Below, piece by piece: positions 17,534 through 23,852 of a DNA stretch of 26,807 nt (the stretch's first letter is position 1; every line of letters starts with the position of its first letter). The translations under genes were made by a program, and so were the position numbers. The stretch covers positions 1-26,807 of IMG/VR virus record IMGVR_UViG_3300036651_000365. One strand, 5' to 3'. This DNA is from a virus. A model generated the notes under the pieces. The model did no database searches. It worked only from the letters and a program-made list of their open reading frames with translations, and was not told the DNA's origin.

Positions 17534-18946
17534 TTAAGAAGAAATACCTTGAAGTATCACGAACTGCTCTGCTGCGATAGTTCTGCTACCAACATAACTG
17601 ATTTGCTCGTACTTGTTACTTGCTTCTGTTGTCTTCGTTGGTTGAGTATAACCCAAAGACCAACTGTACATTTTCATTCCTGCCGGTATATCCGGATTTG
17701 TTTGATATACAAGTTGCATATAAGGACGGGTTGAGTTATCTTTTGCATCCTGAGTCATCCCTTGTGGAGCGAATAATCCGAAGTATGCACGATAATCACC
17801 TACTGTTGGTGTGTAACCAAACAAAGGCTCTGCACCAAATCCTTTGTAACGATGGAAGTGAAAATCAAAAGTATCTGTAGAAAACCCGGTAAACCCATAA
17901 GAAGCGGCTGCTTCTGCGGTACTTCCTACTGATCCGTAGCTAATTGCTCCGTTTTTGTAGATACCAAACAAAAGGTTGTTGATGTCTTGACGTTGCGTTA
18001 ATTGTTGAAGACCGTGGTATTCTCTTGGCCCACCATTAGCATCAAGTACATTGGTTACATTTTGGAAGTCACCGATTGCAAATTGTTGTGAAATATAATC
18101 CACTTGCGTTCCTCTTGCTTGTACGTCAGGAATAACGCCGGATGTACCATTAGTCCCCGCAATGTTTGAAGATGGTACACCTTCCATGAAAATATCTTCC
18201 ACAGAAGCCATCATTTGAACGTTCATTTCTTTTACTGCCAAGTATGGTTCGTAGAAATTACCGTTGCCAAAGTCAATCTGCGTTTTGTTCATTGAAGCCA
18301 AATCGCTTGACTTAACAGACGCTCTTGCAACTGTAGCGGTATTATCGTAACGATAAAGTTTTGCTTGTTGTGTCCCTTGCGAATCAGAAGATTCACCTGC
18401 AAGTTGATTACCGAATGTTTCCATACCTTCTCCTGCCAATACCACAGTACTTGAACTTGCGCCTGAGTGAACTGTGTAAGCACCATTTGGTGTAAGTTCC
18501 AATACAAATGCGCCTGTCGTTCTTGTAATGTTTGTAACCTTAAATTTTAGACCGTTTGATCGGAATTTAACTGTTTGGTTAAGAAGGAAAGGGGATTGAG
18601 TTCCTGTTGCGCCGTTATTGTAAGATTCAGGGCTTTTGAGCGTAACACTTACCGGTGCGCCTACCGCTCCTGCTGCTACCTGTGTTAGAACTAAACCCGA
18701 ACCGAATGGGCGGCCTTTTTCAAAGTGAGAATATGTATTTGTTGTTGTGCTTGTTTGCTCAACTACTGTGTTTCCCAAAATATCCATCGCAAGCATATAT
18801 TGGCTGTTACCATATTTTGCGATTAGACCCGGAATGTAATCGGGGATTACAAAGTTTAAATCATTGAAGATTCCTGTGGTTATCCCTGAAGGATATGCTA
18901 CCGGGCCGGGTTGACCAGTTACACCACGTACTATACCTGCTGGCAT
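17534..18946 (-). CDS. Major capsid protein (HK97-fold type), 470 aa
   Basis: Forms the icosahedral shell. The length, the neutral and Gly/Asn/Thr/Ser-rich composition, and the place right after a scaffold-like gene and near portal and terminase identify it. The N-terminal arm (GITTGIFNDLNFVIPDYIPG at 21-40) leads to the body. Residues about 85-180 form a beta-rich Thr/Ser/Gly section (VSVTLKSPESYNNG through STVVLAGEGMETFG) that looks like an inserted domain. The centre has LAVKEMNVQMMASVEDIFME at 236-255, like the spine helix of HK97 capsids, and the C-terminal beta part ends SYVGSRTIAAEQFVILQG. The C-terminal half recalls capsid proteins of crAss-like phages, though I cannot test this. No N-terminal prohead protease site is obvious, and no protease gene is in the window. 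The hairpin directly downstream suggests a separately controlled, abundant mRNA. Confidence 0.87.
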   Translation of the reverse strand: MPAGIVRGVTGQPGPVAYPSGITTGIFNDLNFVIPDYIPGLIAKYGNSQYMLAMDILGNTVVEQTSTTTNTYSHFEKGRPFGSGLVLTQVAAGAVGAPVSVTLKSPESYNNGATGTQSPFLLNQTVKFRSNGLKFKVTNITRTTGAFVLELTPNGAYTVHSGASSSTVVLAGEGMETFGNQLAGESSDSQGTQQAKLYRYDNTATVARASVKSSDLASMNKTQIDFGNGNFYEPYLAVKEMNVQMMASVEDIFMEGVPSSNIAGTNGTSGVIPDVQARGTQVDYISQQFAIGDFQNVTNVLDANGGPREYHGLQQLTQRQDINNLLFGIYKNGAISYGSVGSTAEAAASYGFTGFSTDTFDFHFHRYKGFGAEPLFGYTPTVGDYRAYFGLFAPQGMTQDAKDNSTRPYMQLVYQTNPDIPAGMKMYSWSLGYTQPTKTTEASNKYEQISYVGSRTIAAEQFVILQGISS

Positions 18947-18981
18947 GATGAGTTAGTTTATTTTTATAATAATATTGTTTG

Positions 18982-20184
18982 TTAGTTTTTTGCTCCCATA
19001 CCTAAAGACGCTTCCATTTGCAGCTGGAACTCTGTCTTTTCCCCTTGCGTTACTACGGGGATTCTATTTAAACCGCCGTTAGAGTTATCAGGAAGTAAAG
19101 ACTTAATTGTAGCATTTTTTGACTGTTTGATAGCTTCAAGGATGATCTTTTCCTTGTTCTGAGCAAAGTAAATGTCCTCTAAAAACTTACTTCTATTAGG
19201 AGTTCCATCCTGATTAATGTAAGCCTGTAAGAACTTGTTGTCAAAATCTGTTACTGTTTCAACTGCTTTATTAAATCCTTCTTGGTCAGCTACGTAATCA
19301 AAGTTGAAATCAATCTTATTGGATTCATCCTTAAAATTGGTCGTGTACTTAATTTGTTCCGGTTTGAAAGACTTGTAGGCTTCTTTTGTTTGTGTATCGG
19401 CTTGCTCTGTCAGTTTTGATTCTTCCTCCAACGTTTTCTTGTATTGAAGGAACTCTTGAAATTCAGGGTTCGCTGATTCTATATTAGGGAAAACTAATTT
19501 CTGTTTTGCTGCTTCGAGTTTTGGTTTAGCGAACTTTGCATCAATAATCAAATCTTTATTCACTGCTTCCGCTTGTTCTTTCCACTCGTCTTTTCTCATA
19601 GCGAACTCTTCGTCTGTTTCGTCTATGCTTTGTGATGGTTCTTTTGGAACTGAATAAAGTCTTTTGAAACGGTGGTTTACATCTTCATCCGTTAAATCTT
19701 TATTTTCCAATTTCAATCCCATCTTAATAATATCCGCTGCTGTTTCTTTGGTTACTTCTTTGGATATTAAATTGTCAATATTCTTCTGCTGTTGATAGTA
19801 TTCAACTACCTCATCTACTTTACCTGACTGTATCGCTTCAAAGTACTTTTTGCTTTCTTCGTTTTCAAACTTGATTTCTGCTGCCGTTTGTGGTGGCGCA
19901 GCTTTAAAAGCACGTAATTCTGAAATCTCTTTCTCTATATCTTCGGGTTTTTCATAACCGAATTTCTCTTTAAATGTATCAAAAACGAATGCCGGTTGTT
20001 CTTGTGTTGTTGTAGCCGCCGCTGCTTCTGCGCTTGCTGCCGCTGCTTCAGTCTTTTCGGGCGGTATGCCACCGTTTAGACTTATTTCCATCATATCCCT
20101 AACTTCTTGTGGAATTTGATTTTCAGCGTTATTTACTTGGGTTTCTACTACTTCGTTTTGGATTGTTTCTGTTCCGTCTGCCAT
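18982..20184 (-). CDS. Scaffold-like head assembly protein, 400 aa
   Basis: Acidic, almost entirely helical and low in aromatic residues, with an Ala/Glu-rich low-complexity stretch near the start (KTEAAAASAEAAAATTTQEQ at about 44-63). Long charged helices follow (FKEKFGYEKPEDIEKEISEL; FLQYKKTLEEESKLTEQADT), and the Lys-rich C-terminus ends in LQMEASLGMGAKN. This composition and its place directly before the major capsid gene are those of phage scaffolding proteins, which guide prohead assembly and then leave or are degraded. Scaffolds diverge too far for a firm family call. The C-terminus would be the capsid-binding part by analogy. The start is the first ATG after the divergent regulatory gap shared with the plus-strand regulator; the upstream sequence CCCCCAATAAC has no Shine-Dalgarno. 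Confidence 0.78.
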   Translation of the reverse strand: MADGTETIQNEVVETQVNNAENQIPQEVRDMMEISLNGGIPPEKTEAAAASAEAAAATTTQEQPAFVFDTFKEKFGYEKPEDIEKEISELRAFKAAPPQTAAEIKFENEESKKYFEAIQSGKVDEVVEYYQQQKNIDNLISKEVTKETAADIIKMGLKLENKDLTDEDVNHRFKRLYSVPKEPSQSIDETDEEFAMRKDEWKEQAEAVNKDLIIDAKFAKPKLEAAKQKLVFPNIESANPEFQEFLQYKKTLEEESKLTEQADTQTKEAYKSFKPEQIKYTTNFKDESNKIDFNFDYVADQEGFNKAVETVTDFDNKFLQAYINQDGTPNRSKFLEDIYFAQNKEKIILEAIKQSKNATIKSLLPDNSNGGLNRIPVVTQGEKTEFQLQMEASLGMGAKN

Positions 20185-20214
20185 GTTATTGGGGGAATTT
20201 TAAATTGTTTACAT

Positions 20215-20235
20215 AAAAGTATATTTTATACTTTT
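20215..20235. promoter_or_regulatory. Perfect inverted repeat, candidate operator in the divergent gap
   Basis: AAAAGTATA (20215-20223), TTT, TATACTTTT (20227-20235): nine paired bases around a three-base centre. It lies between the divergent starts of the scaffold gene (20184, minus) and the ribbon-helix-helix gene (20275, plus). The position, the symmetry and the presence of a ribbon-helix-helix protein next to it suggest an operator for that protein. It also overlaps TACTTTTA on the minus strand, one mismatch from a TAnnTTTG -7 box. It could instead be a simple AT-rich palindrome. Confidence 0.45.
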
Positions 20236-20261
20236 CACTATGGTTTATTGCCTACAATGTG

Positions 20262-20269
20262 TACATTTG
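20262..20269 (+). promoter_or_regulatory. Bacteroidota-type -7 promoter box (TAnnTTTG) for the regulator gene
   Basis: TACATTTG matches the Bacteroidota -7 consensus TAnnTTTG exactly. The -33 region is weak: ATGG at 20240-20243 lies at about the right distance (19-base spacer after ATG) where TTG would be expected. Only five bases separate the box from the ATG at 20275, so the transcript would start at or next to the start codon. Confidence 0.4.
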
Positions 20270-20274
20270 TATCC

Positions 20275-20430
20275 ATGAAAAGTACGCCATCTAACGATAA
20301 GCCAACCCCCGTAAGATTAAAGGAATTAAAAGCCCCGCTTCAGCAAGAAGCGATGCAAATGGATAGGTCATTAAATTGGCTTATCCGATCTATTATTAAG
20401 AAATATTTATCAGGGAAAGAAAAGAGTTAA
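20275..20430 (+). CDS. Ribbon-helix-helix (Arc/CopG-type) DNA-binding protein, 51 aa
   Basis: This is the only plus-strand gene. After a short polar lead (MKSTPSNDKPT) comes the ribbon-helix-helix pattern: a strand PVRLKEL, helix A LKAPLQQEAMQMD, a turn RSLN, and helix B WLIRSIIKKYL, then a basic tail. RSLNWLIRSII matches the usual S-x-N-x-L-I-x-x-x-I helix-B pattern of Arc/CopG relatives. Such proteins bind DNA as dimers through the N-terminal strand. It probably represses or tunes a nearby promoter; a perfect inverted repeat lies 40 bases upstream. An upstream in-frame ATG at 20257 would add MCTFVS, but it lies before the promoter-like box, so I prefer 20275. The stop overlaps the convergent terminase stop on TTAA. 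No partner toxin gene is present. Alternative: an antitoxin remnant. Confidence 0.78.
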   Translation: MKSTPSNDKPTPVRLKELKAPLQQEAMQMDRSLNWLIRSIIKKYLSGKEKS

Positions 20431-22562
20431 GCAGGTATTTTAATCTTATATTGAGGTAATACCCTTATAGGCGTACTTAGGTCTGTGCGAATAGGCATTT
20501 GCATCTCCCCGAATACAGGAACTAATGCCATTTGTAGTGATACAAATAAATCGCTCTTTGTTCTATCTAAATGGTCGTATTGCAATGCCTGTTTAAGTAA
20601 CGGAATAGATTTTATTCTATGAACATGACCATTGTATAAATCATTCCGGGTTCCATCTATGTACCACTTGGAAATCTGGAGCATCTGACTTAATTGAAAA
20701 GGATCCCCGGATCTACTACCGTACTCCCGCTGTTTATTGGGTTTTAAAGGGTTCATCATAATTTTCGGAGTCCAAGTTAGAAAAGCCTGACAATTTTCTT
20801 TACAGAAATACCTATAAAAATCTGTCCTTCTATCAATTTCATAATTACTTTCGCAGCCATACCACATAGAAACTTTTCTTACCTCATCGTCAAAGTGAAT
20901 ATCTAATCTTGTTGGAGAAATCCATAGTGCAACCGGGTAAAGACCTGTTTCTTCACCATTAACTATCAGTGATTTTTTGAAAACTGTAATTGCAGGGTTT
21001 GACCCCGCCACAGCTACCCTATCTTGTGTAGTATCTACGCCAACTTGATATTGGATTTTATTAGTAGGCTCAAAGTACCCACCACTTTCTTTGAATGCGT
21101 TAGGCTTTAGCGGTTCTTCCAAGATGAACCACCCTCCCTTTTCATCATCCATATAACCTATTGTCCTCTTCTCTTTATCTTTTTTATGTGGGAATATTGA
21201 CTTCTCTATTTCTTTCTTTTCAACCAATCTACATTGTCTCCAAAAAGATGGATTAGCCTCTTCATTTTTTATTGCATTTGTTATGTTTTCAGCATTGAAC
21301 TCGCACCTATCGTTACCCGCATAAAATGCTTCATCTATTGTTTTCGGCTCTTTACGAACCCTCGCCGCCCATGCTCTCTGGTTATGCTTAACTGTTGCCC
21401 GATCTGCATCTATTTCCTGTTCCGTTTTTGCTTCATCAGGATAGCCGTATATATCAAAATTCCTTGCTCTTATGGATGACATGAAGAAACGGTAAAGCCC
21501 ACTTGGTGTCCTTCCATTTTCCCCTTTATTATTTTGGTCACTATCATTCCACAATAATATAGCGGCTTCCGATACTCCATCCTTTTCACTCTCTAACTGC
21601 TCTACTGTGCTTGAATATAAAGCCTTGCCAATTATTCTACCTTCGTCATCCAATAAGCAATACCTAACAACATCATGCCTTTCGTACACATCTGTCTCTG
21701 TTGTCTTAGCAAATTCGTCTCCAAAGTACCGGTGTAATTTTTGGCCATCGTAGGCAACCTTATCCGCACTCTGAAAATCTATCATTGAATTAAGTTCATC
21801 TTTATCCAATGCTTCTTCTGCTTTCTTTCCTCTGATATTTGTTTGCTGAAATCTTATCTCTGTCTTAGGGGTAATACCTAATGACATATCGTACTCTGGC
21901 TTAAAAAACTTAGGTAACGATTTAAAAACAGGAATAACCGCCTTCCCAAAAACCTTCTTCGCATCTCCCCCTGTTTTGCTCTGGATCCCTCCGTTAGTAT
22001 TCTTTGTTCTTGTTACGTAATCTAATAAGAATACACCGCCTCTATACGTTTTACCAAACCTTCTTTTTGTAATCTCAATCATTCCCATGCAGTTATTATC
22101 TTCAATACAATACTGTTGAAAATAATAATACTCTAAGTCTGGGAAACGGAATTTAGGAACGCCTATGTCTATCATTAGCCATTGAAGTAAAAGGTAATTT
22201 GCTCCTGTAAGATACACGGCTTCGCTTACTCCCTTTTTTGGATTAAAATTCATAAACCAAAACCCATTTAACCTTCTGCCCCATTCTTGTTGCTTAAACA
22301 CTTCTAATTGATCGTCATAGAAATCTTCATCACTATCTTTTTTGTTCCGATCATATTTGTCCCATGCAGTCATTGTTGCTTTATACCATGACGGCAAAGG
22401 GATTCTTTCCCAATATTGCTCTTCAGGGACTTCCGATCTGCTGTAAACGCCAATATGCTCTAATTTCTTAGTAGCAATATTGAAGACATACCCTTCTGGC
22501 GGTATCCAACAATGTAACCCTTGTATGTTAGTCAGGCTGCCCTGCGGTATTTCCCAATACAT
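20427..22562 (-). CDS. terL: Terminase large subunit (packaging ATPase and nuclease), 711 aa
   Basis: Drives DNA packaging and cuts the concatemer. The N-terminal ATPase has a Walker A of the terminase type, EITKRRFGKT at 163-172 (R-x-G-K-T), Walker B RYFGDE at 278-283 with Asp282-Glu283, and a coupling motif YSST at 316-319. The C-terminal RNase H-like nuclease starts at YQVGVDTTQD (Asp510). Later acidic residues include DIHFDDE at 554-560, and RTKSDLFVSLQMA supplies Asp671. The length is at the long end for terminases and suits the large subunits of crAss-like and related phages. The first 35 bases overlap the upstream small gene, suggesting coupling. Its TAA stop overlaps the stop of the convergent plus-strand gene. 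Recognition is strong from motif order; phage family affiliation is uncertain. Confidence 0.93.
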   Translation of the reverse strand: MYWEIPQGSLTNIQGLHCWIPPEGYVFNIATKKLEHIGVYSRSEVPEEQYWERIPLPSWYKATMTAWDKYDRNKKDSDEDFYDDQLEVFKQQEWGRRLNGFWFMNFNPKKGVSEAVYLTGANYLLLQWLMIDIGVPKFRFPDLEYYYFQQYCIEDNNCMGMIEITKRRFGKTYRGGVFLLDYVTRTKNTNGGIQSKTGGDAKKVFGKAVIPVFKSLPKFFKPEYDMSLGITPKTEIRFQQTNIRGKKAEEALDKDELNSMIDFQSADKVAYDGQKLHRYFGDEFAKTTETDVYERHDVVRYCLLDDEGRIIGKALYSSTVEQLESEKDGVSEAAILLWNDSDQNNKGENGRTPSGLYRFFMSSIRARNFDIYGYPDEAKTEQEIDADRATVKHNQRAWAARVRKEPKTIDEAFYAGNDRCEFNAENITNAIKNEEANPSFWRQCRLVEKKEIEKSIFPHKKDKEKRTIGYMDDEKGGWFILEEPLKPNAFKESGGYFEPTNKIQYQVGVDTTQDRVAVAGSNPAITVFKKSLIVNGEETGLYPVALWISPTRLDIHFDDEVRKVSMWYGCESNYEIDRRTDFYRYFCKENCQAFLTWTPKIMMNPLKPNKQREYGSRSGDPFQLSQMLQISKWYIDGTRNDLYNGHVHRIKSIPLLKQALQYDHLDRTKSDLFVSLQMALVPVFGEMQMPIRTDLSTPIRVLPQYKIKIPA

Positions 22563-22917
22563 TTGATATGCTTTCTGGTGTGATTCTTTCTTTACGCTTA
22601 ATTGTATCCTCTAAATCTTCTTTTTGCGTTATTCTTAATTCTGTTCTCAATATTTTCAAGTCTGTTATTGACCCTTTTAGTCCTTCTCCCAATGCTTTTA
22701 CTCTATCGTAAAACTTATCATCTTTAGGATTTTTCTTAATCTCCTCTTCAAGTTTGAAGTCCTTTACTATATCTACCTGCTGACGTACCCAAAATTTAAG
22801 AGCATAGTACCCCTCTCTCTCTAAATCCTCATCTTCATAAACTGCAAGTTTTTGATTTAGTACTTCAATTTGTCTTTTGAGATTGCTATTATCTCTTTTA
22901 AGTTCTTCCTCTGTCAT
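22528..22917 (-). CDS. Small coiled-coil protein in the small-terminase position, 129 aa
   Basis: The first 35 residues predict a coiled coil (EEELKRDNSNLKRQIEVLNQ). A central charged part follows (GYYALKFWVRQQVDIVKDF), then more helix (LKGSITDLKILRTELRITQK) and a short C-terminal segment containing RITPESISNVLGN. It overlaps the terminase gene by 35 bases and the GIY-YIG stop by ATGA. Small terminase subunits are short, helical and encoded just before the large subunit, so this is a reasonable candidate. However, I see no clear DNA-binding helix-turn-helix, so the call is positional. Alternative: another packaging or assembly helper. That the gene is real is supported by overlap on both sides in a gapless operon. 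Confidence 0.7.
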   Translation of the reverse strand: MTEEELKRDNSNLKRQIEVLNQKLAVYEDEDLEREGYYALKFWVRQQVDIVKDFKLEEEIKKNPKDDKFYDRVKALGEGLKGSITDLKILRTELRITQKEDLEDTIKRKERITPESISNVLGNTAGQPD

Positions 22918-23849
22918 AGATACTTATAAGGTAATTTGATTTTATGTCTATCCTTCAATATTTCTCTAAATGTATTCTCACAATATTTAGTAGATGCAGC
23001 CGCTTCTTTTACAGTTTTATAAATATGATTAGTTTCAGTATTTATAACCCTCTTTGACATATTATGCCCATTTTTAAGAAGTTGTATCTTTGTTTTTTCA
23101 GAGGCCGCCTTTCTTAGTTCAGGGTTATCTCGGTATAATTTACGCATTCTTTCAGAATGTTCTTTTGATAACTCGGGGTTGTCTATAAACCGCTGTTTCA
23201 TTTTCTTGCTATGTGCATCAGGATTTTCTTTCTTGTATTTAATCCATCCTGACAAACACCTTTCTTTCAATTCAGGATCATTAGCAAATGCTAATTTTTG
23301 CCTTTTTGATGCTGCTAATTTTGCTTCCGGGTTTCTTTTATAATAAGCCTTTCTAACCTCGCTCCTTTCTACTCTTAATTCAGGATTATCAATAAACCTA
23401 TTTTTATGAAGCTGGCTCATGCTTTCTCTTACCTCTGTAGTAAATCCTGCTTTTGTGCGTATTGAGGTATTAAGCCTTTGTTCTGGATTGCTGAAACGTA
23501 TTTTTTGAGTGATACTTATTTTCTCTTTAAACTGTTGTGTAGTCAATGCGGGAATATCATCATACCCCGGCAATAACAAGTTTAACCCGTTACTGTGTTC
23601 TACGGAGGATAGATATAAATCTCCGAAAACTCTCTCCCACATTAGTCGTTCTACTTCCTCGCAGTATATCAAAACTTTAAAAGTGTGTGCTTCCCAACCA
23701 TATTTTTTTATTGAGTTATATATTGCTGACTGCCCTGAACAACTACAATTTTTATAGCGATTAACTCTCTTATCTAGCCTTTTACTGCTACCGACATACC
23801 TGCCATTAGATGGACTTGTTATTAAATATACTCCGCACCTTTTATCCAT
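22914..23849 (-). CDS. GIY-YIG homing endonuclease with NPE repeats and NUMOD1-like C-terminus, 311 aa
   Basis: Selfish DNA endonuclease. The GIY-YIG nuclease is residues about 1-95: GVY at 6-8, GRYVG at 16-20, Arg28, Glu72 and Asn90, matching the key residues of I-TevI-type nucleases (two Tyr, Arg, Glu, Asn). Residues about 119-245 hold an array of units marked NPE or DPE at 121, 155, 173, 191, 209 (NPD), 224 and 242, mostly 18 residues apart, basic and helical. The C-terminus (about 267-301, VINTETNHIYKTVKEAAAST) looks like a NUMOD1 helix-turn-helix DNA-binding module. It starts 3 bases after the portal stop and overlaps the next gene as ATGA, so it was inserted or evolved without a gap. 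Family is sure; target site unknown. Confidence 0.93.
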   Translation of the reverse strand: MDKRCGVYLITSPSNGRYVGSSKRLDKRVNRYKNCSCSGQSAIYNSIKKYGWEAHTFKVLIYCEEVERLMWERVFGDLYLSSVEHSNGLNLLLPGYDDIPALTTQQFKEKISITQKIRFSNPEQRLNTSIRTKAGFTTEVRESMSQLHKNRFIDNPELRVERSEVRKAYYKRNPEAKLAASKRQKLAFANDPELKERCLSGWIKYKKENPDAHSKKMKQRFIDNPELSKEHSERMRKLYRDNPELRKAASEKTKIQLLKNGHNMSKRVINTETNHIYKTVKEAAASTKYCENTFREILKDRHKIKLPYKYL

Positions 23850-23852
23850 AAA

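Noticed and set aside
18289-18507. Same-strand 72-codon frame inside the capsid gene
   Set aside because: Out of frame inside the capsid coding sequence; the product is Gln/Leu/Trp-rich without a recognisable fold.
20107-20274. Longer N-terminus for the plus-strand regulator
   Set aside because: The upstream part is a hydrophobic translation of the antisense of the scaffold gene and crosses the promoter-like box; the ribbon-helix-helix domain begins only after 20275.
20434-20463. GGTATT/AATACC stem downstream of the regulator as a terminator
   Set aside because: Six pairs, an 18-base loop, no T tract, and it lies in terminase coding sequence.
22914-23849. GIY-YIG gene as part of a group I intron or an intein
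   Set aside because: It has its own start and stop between intact genes, with no split host gene, intron core or splicing motifs.
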